A stretch of DNA of 64,000 nucleotides, taken from assembly GCF_000819785.1 (NCBI RefSeq), contig NZ_CDBK01000041.1, positions 62,001 to 126,000 on the forward strand. The letters run 5' to 3'. The notes beneath the pieces are model-generated. The model worked only from the letters and a program-made list of their open reading frames with translations, did no database searches and had not been told where the DNA came from. The DNA is from Aeromonas caviae. GTDB taxonomy: Bacteria; Pseudomonadota; Gammaproteobacteria; Enterobacterales; Aeromonadaceae. Shown one piece after another: positions 56,533 to 64,000 of this stretch (the first letter of the stretch is position 1; each line of letters starts with the position of its first letter). Made by a program: the position numbers and the translations under genes.

Positions 56533-58020
56533 ATGTTTCGCGTCTCTTCCCTTGCCGCCTGCGTGGCGGCCACCCTGCTGAGCGGCTGCCATTCGGGCAA
56601 CGACTCCTCCTCGCCTGCCGTCGGCGACTATCAATACAGCACCAAGGCGGTCTATGCCGCCCGTCAGGCAATGAACAGCTATGAGGTGGCCCCTGAAGGC
56701 TTTAGTCCCGTCTTCACTGAACTGGTGGCACGCCATGGCTCCCGCTCGCTGTCCAGCCCCAAATACGATGTGCTGACCAAGCTGGTGTGGGAGGAGGCCG
56801 CGAGACAGGGGGCCTTGACCGAGCTGGGCCAACGGCTCGGCGCCAAGGTGGACGCCGTCACGGCCGCCAACCAGACCCTCGGCTATGGCCTGCTGAGTGC
56901 GCTCGGCAAGGAGGAGCACGCCAACCTGGCGACCCGGCTCGCCGAACGGCTGCCCACCCTGCTGACCACTGAATCGACTCCCCTCTGCCTCAAGGTCGAG
57001 ACATCGGGCAAGGATCGCGCCAACGAAAGCGCCTACTTCTTCATGCAGAGCCTGGCCAAACGGGCCTCTCTGGTGACGGACAGCCCCGACTGTTACGTCA
57101 GCCAGGAGAACCCTTCCGAGATCGACAAGGGGCTGCGCAACAAGTTCGAGCTCTACTTCCACAAGACCGAGCCGCAGGGGGAGTACATCCGGTATCTGCC
57201 CACCTTCCAGGCCTATCAGGCCTTTGTCGGGGACGAAGACAACGGGGTGGCTCCCGCTCCCGAGCTGACCGAGGCCCTCGATGCGCTCAAGGCCCTGCCC
57301 AGGACCCGGGTGATGGCCCGCGAGATGCTCGAGCGTCTCTACAGCAAGGCCTTCGTCGACGAGCTGGCCGCCGGGGTGGATTATGTGGCGGTGAACCCGG
57401 AAGACGGCGGCAAGACCCATGTGCGCGACGAGGTGGACGCCGCCCTCATGCTCTACAACCTCTTCATCATCGGCCCGGGGATGATCCGGGAGGCGCAGGC
57501 ACAAGGCGGGTCCTGGGATCTCGAGCAGTTCATCACGCCAGAGGAGTCTGCCTGGTTCTCCTACCTCTCCGATGCCGAGGACTTCTACGAAAAGGGGCCG
57601 AGTCTTGCCAGCCAGAGCGCCACCTACGCCGTGGCCCAGCCCCTGCTTGACGGCCTCTTCAACGAGGTACAGACCCAGGTGGTGGAAGAGGCGGGCGAGC
57701 ATGTCGCCAAGCTGCGCTTCGCCCATGCGGAGACCCTGATTCCGCTGGCGGCCCTGATGAAGCTGGAAGGGAGTCGTCAGAGCGCCCAGCCTGGCGTGCT
57801 GATGAGCCAGGAAAACAACGAATGGCGTGGCGGCTGGGTCTCTCCCTATGCGGCCAATATCCAGTGGGATGTCTACCGCAACGAGGCCGGCCGGGTGCTG
57901 GTGAAGATGCTTTACAACGAGAAGGAGCTCGCCTTCAAGGCAGGTTGCGCCCCCATTGCGGTGGGTAGCTTCTTCTATGACTTCGGCGAGCTCAAACGCT
58001 GTTACGACTACTCGTCCTGA
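56533..58020 (+). CDS. Lipoprotein histidine phosphatase, MINPP/phytase-like
   Basis: A 495-residue clade-2 histidine phosphatase. The N-terminus is a lipoprotein signal peptide with lipobox LLSGC (Cys19). The catalytic RHGSR motif is at 67-71 (phospho-accepting His68), and the proton-donor motif is HAE (398-400) rather than the HD of AppA-type phytases. HAE is the hallmark of multiple inositol polyphosphate phosphatases (MINPP), which hydrolyse phytate at several positions. The enzyme would be anchored in the outer or inner membrane facing the periplasm or outside. ATG 56533 has AAGGA at 5 bases; 56527 is an alternative. A strong terminator follows. Confidence 0.85.
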   Translation: MFRVSSLAACVAATLLSGCHSGNDSSSPAVGDYQYSTKAVYAARQAMNSYEVAPEGFSPVFTELVARHGSRSLSSPKYDVLTKLVWEEAARQGALTELGQRLGAKVDAVTAANQTLGYGLLSALGKEEHANLATRLAERLPTLLTTESTPLCLKVETSGKDRANESAYFFMQSLAKRASLVTDSPDCYVSQENPSEIDKGLRNKFELYFHKTEPQGEYIRYLPTFQAYQAFVGDEDNGVAPAPELTEALDALKALPRTRVMAREMLERLYSKAFVDELAAGVDYVAVNPEDGGKTHVRDEVDAALMLYNLFIIGPGMIREAQAQGGSWDLEQFITPEESAWFSYLSDAEDFYEKGPSLASQSATYAVAQPLLDGLFNEVQTQVVEEAGEHVAKLRFAHAETLIPLAALMKLEGSRQSAQPGVLMSQENNEWRGGWVSPYAANIQWDVYRNEAGRVLVKMLYNEKELAFKAGCAPIAVGSFFYDFGELKRCYDYSS

Positions 58021-58038
58021 CGCGCTCGTGCCATCCCC

Positions 58039-58069
58039 GGGGCCGGTCATCGCCGGCCCCGATTTTTTT
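58039..58069 (+). terminator. Rho-independent terminator after the phytase-like gene
   Basis: A perfect 8-bp GC stem (GGGGCCGG/CCGGCCCC), 6-base loop and a run of seven T. It ends just before the stop of the convergent exporter gene. Confidence 0.9.
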
Positions 58070-58072
58070 GGT

Positions 58073-58948
58073 TCAGGCGGAGCCCGCTTGTCGACGACCC
58101 GCCTGCCAGGTGGTGCCCATGGAGGCGGCGATGATGGCGGCTATCCCGAGCCACTGGGACGGGGGCAACTGCTCACCCAGCCATACCAGTCCCATCAAGG
58201 CCCCCATGGCCGGTTCACCGCTGGTGAGAATGCCGTAGCTCTTGAGGGGAAGGCGGCGCAGGGCAAACATCTCGAAAGAGTAGGGGATGGCGCTCGAGAG
58301 CAGCCCCACCCCGATGATGGTGAGGATCACGGGGACGGTGAATGACGCCTCGATCGCACCCTCCAGCCCGAAGGGCAATACCAGCAGGGTGCCCACCCAC
58401 ATGCCCAGCGCCGGAGCCTGTGCGCCCAGCAAGGCTCCTGCCCGCTTTCCGGTGAGCATATAGAGCCCCCAGAAGAGGCCAGCCCCGAGAGCCAGTGCGG
58501 CCCCCAGGGGATCGATGGCCTGCTGTGTTGCCCGCAGGGGCAAGAGCAGCAGCAGCCCGGCGATGGCCAGTATCAGCCAGATGAAGTCTGCCCGGTGGCG
58601 TGAGGAGAGCAGGGCCACCGTCAGGGGGCCGATGAACTCGATGGCCAGGGCTACGCCGAGGGGAATGCGTGCGATGGCGAGATAGAAGAGCAGGTTCATT
58701 GCTCCCAGCGACAGACCGTAGGGGATGGCGCTCAGCAGGGTGCGTCGGTCGAGGGGGGCACGCCAGATGCGAAACACCAGGGAGAGGAGGAGGGCGGCGC
58801 ACCCCAGCCGGAACAGGGTCGTACCTGCGGCACCCAGCAAGGGAAACAGGGATTTGGCCAGGGAGGCGCCGAGGGTGATCGACAACATGGCGAGCAGGAC
58901 GGCCAGAAGAGAGGAGAGGGCATTGGGATTGGGTTGCATGGTGTTCAT
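58073..58948 (-). CDS. RhtA-like EamA-family amino acid exporter
   Basis: A 291-residue protein with ten hydrophobic segments in two EamA repeats. GASLAKSLFPLLGAAGTT near the N-terminus matches the start region of E. coli RhtA (GASLAKSLFPLVGA), the threonine/homoserine exporter. It is divergent from an Lrp/AsnC-type regulator with 87 bases between them. ATG 58948 is chosen; ATG 58939 is possible, and the TTG at 58969 is unlikely. Confidence 0.82.
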   Translation of the reverse strand: MNTMQPNPNALSSLLAVLLAMLSITLGASLAKSLFPLLGAAGTTLFRLGCAALLLSLVFRIWRAPLDRRTLLSAIPYGLSLGAMNLLFYLAIARIPLGVALAIEFIGPLTVALLSSRHRADFIWLILAIAGLLLLLPLRATQQAIDPLGAALALGAGLFWGLYMLTGKRAGALLGAQAPALGMWVGTLLVLPFGLEGAIEASFTVPVILTIIGVGLLSSAIPYSFEMFALRRLPLKSYGILTSGEPAMGALMGLVWLGEQLPPSQWLGIAAIIAASMGTTWQAGRRQAGSA

Positions 58949-59035
58949 ACCGGGCAGGACGATGAGCAATAAAATATATCTGGATACTTGGGTAAAACCG
59001 GTCTAATACTGGCCTTGTGCGATAATTTTTATCTA

Positions 59036-59503
59036 ATGAACCCCATGACCGACAAATTTGATCTGCTCATCCTCGCCGAGCTGCAACAGGATGCCCGTCT
59101 GCCCACGCCGGAGCTGGCCCACAGGGTCGGTCTTTCCGCCCCAGCCTGCTACCGCCGCGTCCGCGCCTTGCGGGAGTCCGGTCTCATCGAGCGGGAAGTG
59201 GCGCTGGTGGCACCGTCCACCATGGGCTGGCCCATCACCATGCTGGTGCTGGTGACCCTGGAGCGGGATCATGGCCGCATCGTCGATGAGATGATCGCCA
59301 GCCTGCAGCGGGAACCCGAGGTGATGGATCTCTGGTATGTGACGGGGGAGCAGGACTTCGTGCTGCAAGTGGCCGCCAGGGACATGCAAAGTTACGAGCA
59401 GTTCACCCGTCGGGTGCTCCATGCCAGGGACCAGGTGCGCAGTTTCAAGACTCTGGTGGTCATGGGACAGCACAAGCGTTGCGGCGCCTTGCTGCCCGGG
59501 TAA
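59036..59503 (+). CDS. Lrp/AsnC-family transcriptional regulator
   Basis: A 155-residue regulator with an N-terminal winged helix (about residues 6-65, LPTPELAHRVGLSAPACYRR being the HTH) and a C-terminal RAM effector-binding domain (about 70-145, with GEQDFVLQVAARDMQSYE). These proteins sense amino acids. It is divergent from the RhtA-like exporter gene, the probable target. No strong ribosome-binding site is seen; ATG 59045 is an alternative start. Confidence 0.88.
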   Translation: MNPMTDKFDLLILAELQQDARLPTPELAHRVGLSAPACYRRVRALRESGLIEREVALVAPSTMGWPITMLVLVTLERDHGRIVDEMIASLQREPEVMDLWYVTGEQDFVLQVAARDMQSYEQFTRRVLHARDQVRSFKTLVVMGQHKRCGALLPG

Positions 59504-59590
59504 AGAGGGGGTTGCGCCGAAGCCTTGCCGGCATTGCGGGAGCGCCGTCAGGGAAAGGAACAGGGGCAGGTACGGCCTGCCCCTTCTGTG

Positions 59591-60214
59591 TCAGCCAGGT
59601 TCCCCGGGCGCCAGCTCCTCTGCCGTCATGGGGCGCAAGACCCGGCAGGGATTGCCGACCGCCACCACGCCTGCCGGAATGTCTCTGGTGACAACGGACC
59701 CCGCCCCGATGACGCTGTTGTCCCCTATGGTGACGCCCGGGCAGATGACGACGCTGCCCCCAATCCAGACGTTGTTGCCGATGCGCACCGGCTTGCCGAA
59801 CTCGACCCCCTTGATGCGCGGCGCTACCGCCACCGGGTGGGTAGCGGTGTAGATCTGCACTCCGGGGGCCAGCAGCACGTTGTCGCCTATGTGTACCTCG
59901 CACACATCCAGGATGGTGCAGTTGAAATTGGCGTAGAAATTCTCGCCGACAAAGATGTTGGCGCCATAGTCGCAGAAGAAGGGGGGCGTGATGAAACAGC
60001 GTTCTGCGCGGCCACCCAGCAGGCGGGTGAGGCGCTCATCCCAACCAGGGGCATCGGTTCGCTCCCGGTTCAGTTCTCCCAGCAGGGCGCGGCACTGCTC
60101 CCGCGCAGCCCGCAGTTCGGGGTCCCCTGCATCATAGGGCGCTCCCGCCACCATCTTCTGCCACTCGGGGCCACGCACGGCGGGCCGCTGCACTGTTGTT
60201 GCGTCAGTCATCAT
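59591..60214 (-). CDS. Maltose O-acetyltransferase-type sugar acetyltransferase
   Basis: A 207-residue left-handed beta-helix acetyltransferase of the Maa/LacA group. An N-terminal helical Mac domain (EWQKMVAGAPYDAGDPELRA) is followed by hexapeptide repeats with FCDYGANIFVGENFYANFNC and the catalytic His in THPVAV; GNPCRVLRPM is the usual C-terminal segment. Maa/LacA enzymes acetylate non-metabolised sugars for detoxification. Its ATG overlaps the treC stop as ATGA, so it is translated with trehalose-6-phosphate hydrolase; the acceptor may be a glucose- or trehalose-type sugar (inference). Confidence 0.85.
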   Translation of the reverse strand: MMTDATTVQRPAVRGPEWQKMVAGAPYDAGDPELRAAREQCRALLGELNRERTDAPGWDERLTRLLGGRAERCFITPPFFCDYGANIFVGENFYANFNCTILDVCEVHIGDNVLLAPGVQIYTATHPVAVAPRIKGVEFGKPVRIGNNVWIGGSVVICPGVTIGDNSVIGAGSVVTRDIPAGVVAVGNPCRVLRPMTAEELAPGEPG

Positions 60215-61890
60215 TGCTCCATCAGCCAGATCAGGGATTCGTAAGGGCGCAGCTTGCAGGATTGCGGGCGGGCCGGGCTATCCGGGTAGTTGCCAAGCAG
60301 CAGCTGCCCCTTGCCACCGGCCAGCTCGGCCGGCAGCTCGAAGGCCGCCGGCTTGCCATAGAAGTTGCTCACCACCAGCAGGGTCTGACCGTTGGCGCGG
60401 CGGACATAGGCCCAGATCTGCGGGTGCCCGGTCAGCAGCTCCTGATAATCCCCCTGAGTGAAGATGGGGTACGCCTTGCGAAGGGCGATGAGATCCCGAT
60501 AGTGCCAGAACACCGAGTGCTGGTCGGCGAGCGCCGCCTCGGCATTGATCTCGGAATAGTTGGCGGCGGGCTTGAGCCAGGGCGTCCCGCTGGTGAAACC
60601 GGCGTTGGAGGCGGCGCTCCACTGCATCGGGGTGCGCGAGTTGTCCCGGGACTTGGCGCCGAGAATGGCGAGGATCTCGGCCTCGCTTATCCCTTCCGCC
60701 TGCTTGATGGCGAAGATGTTGCGGCTCTCCACATCCTGATAGTCGTTGATGCACTGATAGCCGGGGTTGGTCATGCCGATCTCCTCCCCCTGATAGATGT
60801 AGGGCGTCCCCTGCAGGCCGTGCAGCGTGCTGGCCAGCATCTTGGCGGCGACCACCCTATGCTCGCCCTCATCGCCGAAACGGGAGACGATGCGCGGCTG
60901 ATCGTGGTTGCACCAGAAGAGCGCCGACCACCCCTTGCCATGCATACCGCTCTGCCAGTGGTTGAAGATGCGCTTGAGTTCGAGGAAATCGAACGGGGCC
61001 TTGGTCCACTTGTCGCCGCCCGGGTAATCCACCTTGAGGTGATGGAAGTTGAACACCATGGAGAGCTCGGAGCCATCCAGCGCGCCATAGCGCTGGCAGT
61101 GCTCCAGGCTGGTGGAAGACATCTCGCCCACCGTCATGGCCCCCACGGGGGCGAAGACGTCGCGGCTCACATCCTGCAAAAATTCGTGGATGCGCGGCCC
61201 GTCGGTGTAGAAGCGGCGGCCATCCCCCACCTCGTCGTCGGGGAATGCCTGATCCTTGGAGATGAGGTTGATGACGTCGAGGCGGAAACCGTCGACTCCT
61301 TTCTTCGCCCAGAAATGGATGATCTTCTTCACCTCGGCGCGCACGGCCGGGTTTTCCCAGTTGAGATCCGCCTGCTCGCGGGCAAAGAGGTGCAGGTAGT
61401 ACTGGCCGGTGGCCGGGTCCAGCTCCCAGGCGCTGCCGCCAAACTTGGATTGCCAGTTGTTGGGCACGCCGCCGTCCACCGGATCTTTCCAGATGTAGTA
61501 GTCGCGATAGGGGCTGTGCTTGTCCCCCAGCGCCGACTTGAACCAGGCGTGCTCGGTGGAGGTGTGATTCACCACTATGTCCATCACGATGCGGATGCCG
61601 CGCGCATGGGCGGCGGCCAGGAGCGCTTCGAAATCGCTCATGGTGCCGTAGGCGGGATCTATGTTGAGGTAATCGGCGATGTCGTAGCCGTTGTCCACCT
61701 GGGGGGAGACGTAGACCGGGGTCAGCCAGAGGGCATCGACCCCCAGCGTCTTGAGATAGTCGAGGCGGGCCATGATCCCCTTGAGATCACCGGTGCCACG
61801 GGCGCCGGAATCCTGAAAGCTTTTGGGGTAGATCTGGTAAATCACGGCGCTTTGCCACCAGGGTGTCTGTGTCATGGTTGGTTCGCTCAT
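60211..61890 (-). CDS. treC: TreC, trehalose-6-phosphate hydrolase
   Basis: A 559-residue GH13 enzyme that splits cytoplasmic trehalose 6-phosphate into glucose and glucose 6-phosphate. GH13 regions are visible: DIVVNHTS, GFRLDVINLISKD (catalytic Asp nucleophile), GEMSS (acid/base Glu) and NHDQPR (transition-state Asp). The length is as in E. coli (551). It lies downstream of treB with a 73-base gap containing a hairpin. ATG 61875 is an alternative start. Confidence 0.94.
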   Translation of the reverse strand: MSEPTMTQTPWWQSAVIYQIYPKSFQDSGARGTGDLKGIMARLDYLKTLGVDALWLTPVYVSPQVDNGYDIADYLNIDPAYGTMSDFEALLAAAHARGIRIVMDIVVNHTSTEHAWFKSALGDKHSPYRDYYIWKDPVDGGVPNNWQSKFGGSAWELDPATGQYYLHLFAREQADLNWENPAVRAEVKKIIHFWAKKGVDGFRLDVINLISKDQAFPDDEVGDGRRFYTDGPRIHEFLQDVSRDVFAPVGAMTVGEMSSTSLEHCQRYGALDGSELSMVFNFHHLKVDYPGGDKWTKAPFDFLELKRIFNHWQSGMHGKGWSALFWCNHDQPRIVSRFGDEGEHRVVAAKMLASTLHGLQGTPYIYQGEEIGMTNPGYQCINDYQDVESRNIFAIKQAEGISEAEILAILGAKSRDNSRTPMQWSAASNAGFTSGTPWLKPAANYSEINAEAALADQHSVFWHYRDLIALRKAYPIFTQGDYQELLTGHPQIWAYVRRANGQTLLVVSNFYGKPAAFELPAELAGGKGQLLLGNYPDSPARPQSCKLRPYESLIWLMEQ

Positions 61891-61930
61891 TGGTTGAAAC
61901 CGGATTAGTTGGAACAGGGCAACGATAAAG

Positions 61931-61950
61931 GGCGGAGCCAGGGCTCCGCC
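61931..61950 (-). other. Intercistronic hairpin between treB and treC
   Basis: A perfect 9-bp stem (GGCGGAGCC/GGCTCCGCC) with a 2-base centre, 13 bases past the treB stop. No T tract. It may adjust treB/treC mRNA levels. Confidence 0.5.
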
Positions 61951-61963
61951 GAGGTTGTGTGGA

Positions 61964-63394
61964 TCAGGCCGTGGCCAGATCCAGCTTGCCGGCAGCCTGC
62001 TGGCGCTTGTAGACCAGCAGCGTCAGCAGGGCGGGGACCACGATGGCCACCAGCATGGCGATGGCGTAGATGCCCCAGTATTGCGGCTGGATGGAGAGGA
62101 TGCCCGGCAGGCCGCCCACTCCGATGCCGTTGGCCATCACACCGGCGAAGCCGCAGATGAGAGCCGCACAGCTTGAGCCCACCATGGCGCACAACATGGG
62201 GAACTTGTACTTGAGGTTGATGCCGTACATGGCCGGCTCGGTCACCCCGAGATAGGCGGAGATGGCGGCTGGGACCGAGATCTCCCGCTCGTTCTCCTTG
62301 CGGCTGATCAGGATGATGCCGACGACCGCAGACGCCTGGGCGATGTTGGAGAGGGCGATCAGCGGCCAGATGGGGGTGCCGCCCATGCTCTGCATCAGTT
62401 GCAGGTCCACCGCGTTGGTGGTGTGGTGGATGCCGGTGATGACCAGGGGCGCATAGAGGAAGCCGAACAGGGCGGCGCCGATGGGGGCAAACGAACCCGT
62501 CATGGCCGCCTTGGCGGCAAAGCCGACGCCGTCACCAATCCAGCGGCCGAACGGACCGATCAGGGCGTGTGCCACGATCACCGCCAGCAGCAGGGAGATG
62601 AAGGGCACAATCACCAGGTAGAGATAGGCCGGGATGATGCGCTTGAGGCTGGTTTCCACCCAGGCGAGGAAGACACCCGCCAGCAGGGCCGGAATGACCT
62701 GGGCCTGATACCCTACCTTCTGGATGACGAAGAGGCCGAAGTCCCACACTTCCGGGGTCTGCTGGCCGATGCCATAGGCGTTCATCAGTTGCGGCGACAC
62801 CAGCGTGATACCCAGCACGATGCCGAGGATCTCGGAGCCGCCCATCTTTTTCACCGCAGACCAGCAGACACCCACCGGCAGGAAGTGGAAGATGGCTTCA
62901 CCCAGCAGCCAGAGGAAGGCGTGCACCTGGGCCCAGAACTGGCTGATCTCGGTGAGGGTGTGGGTGCCGTCGTCGAACATCTTGATGTCGCCGATGACGT
63001 TGCGAAAGCCCAGGATCAGACCACCGGTGATGATGGCGGGCAGCAGGGGGACGAAGATCTCCGCCAGGTGGGAGATGCCGCGCTCCAACGGGTTCATGTT
63101 GTGGCGGGCGGCCTGCTTGGCGGCCTCCTTGCTGCCGCCGCTCACGCCGATCTCCTGGGTGAGCGCCTTGTACCACTGATCCACCTCGTTGCCGATCACC
63201 ACCTGGAACTGGCCGCCCTGGGTGAAGCTCCCCTTCACCGAAGGGATGGTCTCGATGGCCTTGGGATCGGCCTTGGCCGGATCGGCCAGCACGAACCTGA
63301 GCCGGGTCAGGCAGTGGCTGACAGTGGTGATGTTCTCTTTGCCGCCGATCCGCTCGATCAGCTGCGCCAGATGCTGTGTGTTGACTTTTGACAT
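61964..63394 (-). CDS. treB: TreB, trehalose-specific PTS EIIBC component
   Basis: A 476-residue permease that imports and phosphorylates trehalose. The EIIB domain (about 1-90) has the phospho-Cys in SHCLTRLRFVLAD, and the EIIC domain has about ten membrane segments, the GITLVSPQLMNAYGI segment and GVTEPAMYGINLK. There is no EIIA domain; the glucose-type EIIA (Crr) would supply phosphate, as in E. coli. Two TreR-type operators lie upstream, and the same-strand treR gene ends 186 bases before its start. Confidence 0.95.
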   Translation of the reverse strand: MSKVNTQHLAQLIERIGGKENITTVSHCLTRLRFVLADPAKADPKAIETIPSVKGSFTQGGQFQVVIGNEVDQWYKALTQEIGVSGGSKEAAKQAARHNMNPLERGISHLAEIFVPLLPAIITGGLILGFRNVIGDIKMFDDGTHTLTEISQFWAQVHAFLWLLGEAIFHFLPVGVCWSAVKKMGGSEILGIVLGITLVSPQLMNAYGIGQQTPEVWDFGLFVIQKVGYQAQVIPALLAGVFLAWVETSLKRIIPAYLYLVIVPFISLLLAVIVAHALIGPFGRWIGDGVGFAAKAAMTGSFAPIGAALFGFLYAPLVITGIHHTTNAVDLQLMQSMGGTPIWPLIALSNIAQASAVVGIILISRKENEREISVPAAISAYLGVTEPAMYGINLKYKFPMLCAMVGSSCAALICGFAGVMANGIGVGGLPGILSIQPQYWGIYAIAMLVAIVVPALLTLLVYKRQQAAGKLDLATA

Positions 63395-63462
63395 GAGCCT
63401 TCCCTCTGTGACTCCATGAATAATGGTCGTGTCTTTACCGGCTGGCCAAGGACCGCCCGTTT

Positions 63463-63480
63463 ATTGGTATCGTTCCCAAT
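63463..63480 (-). promoter_or_regulatory. TreR operator, site 1
   Basis: ATTGGTATCGTTCCCAAT is a near palindrome with the CGTTCCC half of the TreR box (GGGAACGTTCCC) intact and the other half imperfect. It lies about 70 bases upstream of the treB start. Confidence 0.55.
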
Positions 63481-63509
63481 CAGCATGAAGCCAGTGGCTG
63501 GCATCGGCA

Positions 63510-63526
63510 ATGGGAACGTTCCCAAT
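63510..63526 (-). promoter_or_regulatory. TreR operator, site 2
   Basis: GGGAACGTTCCC (63512-63523) is a perfect 12-base palindrome, typical of LacI-family TreR operators, and lies 47 bases from site 1. The pair suggests cooperative repression of treB-treC. Confidence 0.75.
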
Positions 63527-63580
63527 TCGTGGCGCTGGTCACAAAAAGCGCAAAACGCCGGGAATGGAGGAAAAGATAGA

Positions 63581-64000
63581 CTACAGGGGCTGACAGGGGG
63601 CGATGGTCGCTCTGGGGGGCTGCCCCTCTTCAATCTGGTCGAGCAGCTGTCTGGCGGCCAGGATGCCGGCGTCCTTGTAGCCGAAATCCAGGCTGAGGGT
63701 GTTGGCAAAGAGGAACGTCAGCATGGGATTGCTGCCAAGGCCGCTCACCAGGATGTCGGTGCGCCCCTGCTCCTGCAGGTATTTGGCGGCGCCGATGGCC
63801 AGGGTGTCGCTGGCACAGACCATGGCCTGGGTGGTGGGGGTGAGCAGCTCGGCCGCGAGCCGATAGCCGCTTTGCAGACCAAGATCCCCGAGGGCGCTGC
63901 GGGGCGTGCGCCCCTGTTCCCGACAGTAGTCGAGGTAAGCCTGATGCCGACGCAGCCCAGTGGTGAGATCGCTGCGTTCCACCCCGAGATAGGCGACCTC
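63581..64000 (-). CDS. treR: TreR, LacI-family trehalose repressor (3' part only)
   Basis: The C-terminal 139 residues of a LacI/GalR-type repressor; the frame is open to the window edge at 64000, so the DNA-binding domain lies outside. The visible effector-binding part (VCASDTLAIGAAKYLQEQGR, FLFANTLSLDFGYKDAG, ending TIAPCQPL) matches the TreR type, and GYRLAAELLTPTTQAMVC is close to E. coli TreR. TreR binds trehalose 6-phosphate as inducer in E. coli. It is upstream of treB on the same strand. Confidence 0.9.
   Translation of the reverse strand, partial: EVAYLGVERSDLTTGLRRHQAYLDYCREQGRTPRSALGDLGLQSGYRLAAELLTPTTQAMVCASDTLAIGAAKYLQEQGRTDILVSGLGSNPMLTFLFANTLSLDFGYKDAGILAARQLLDQIEEGQPPRATIAPCQPL

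Overview
The window is about 64 kb of GC-rich gammaproteobacterial chromosome. Gene content and order point to Aeromonas or a close relative: a tapABCD-type pilin cluster next to nadC, E. coli-like synteny from the murein/division cluster to acnB, and proteins that read as Aeromonadales homologues of E. coli ones. The species call is inference. There is no insertion sequence, prophage, CRISPR array or rRNA; almost everything is core chromosome, with a few accessory genes set between core blocks.

Positions 1-12.1 kb hold the 3' half of the division and cell wall (dcw) cluster: murE (partial), murF, mraY, murD, ftsW, murG, murC, ftsQ, ftsA, ftsZ, lpxC, all on the plus strand and mostly overlapping. 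No ddl gene lies between murC and ftsQ; a near-consensus sigma-70 promoter sits there instead. At 12.2-17.6 kb an M23 peptidase gene occupies the place that secM has in E. coli, followed by secA, an uncharacterised TPR/glycosyltransferase-like gene and mutT. At 17.6-25.4 kb the minus strand carries yacG, zapD, coaE, the type IV pilus genes tapD-tapC-tapB-tapA, nadC and a retropepsin-like protease. At 25.5-33.5 kb come ampD and the pyruvate dehydrogenase locus pdhR-aceE-aceF-lpd with a perfect PdhR operator.

At 33.5-37.5 kb are a small lipoprotein and two chemoreceptors in tandem with almost identical signalling domains. Then follow a PlpD-like patatin autotransporter, acnB, a CSS-motif EAL phosphodiesterase, a divergent LysR/LysE efflux pair, a sugar-lactone-oxidase-like flavoprotein, a COG0523 GTPase preceded by a 21-codon upstream ORF that repeats its own N-terminus, an MFS transporter, a YbaK-domain protein, folK-folB and divergent plsY.

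A tRNA cluster (Phe-Thr-Phe-Asn) at 52.9-53.25 kb is followed by a more accessory segment: a potassium-channel-like protein with a long soluble N-terminal region, a Yip1-family membrane protein, a small secreted protein, a lipoprotein phytase-like (MINPP-type) histidine phosphatase, a divergent Lrp/RhtA-type exporter pair, and a trehalose operon treR-treB-treC ending in an acetyltransferase gene coupled to treC.

No wholly new multi-gene system was found. The best leads for undescribed biology are the upstream ORF of the COG0523 GTPase gene, the TPR/glycosyltransferase-like protein between secA and mutT, the channel fusion protein, the M23 gene in the secM position with a structured secA leader, and the treC-coupled acetyltransferase.
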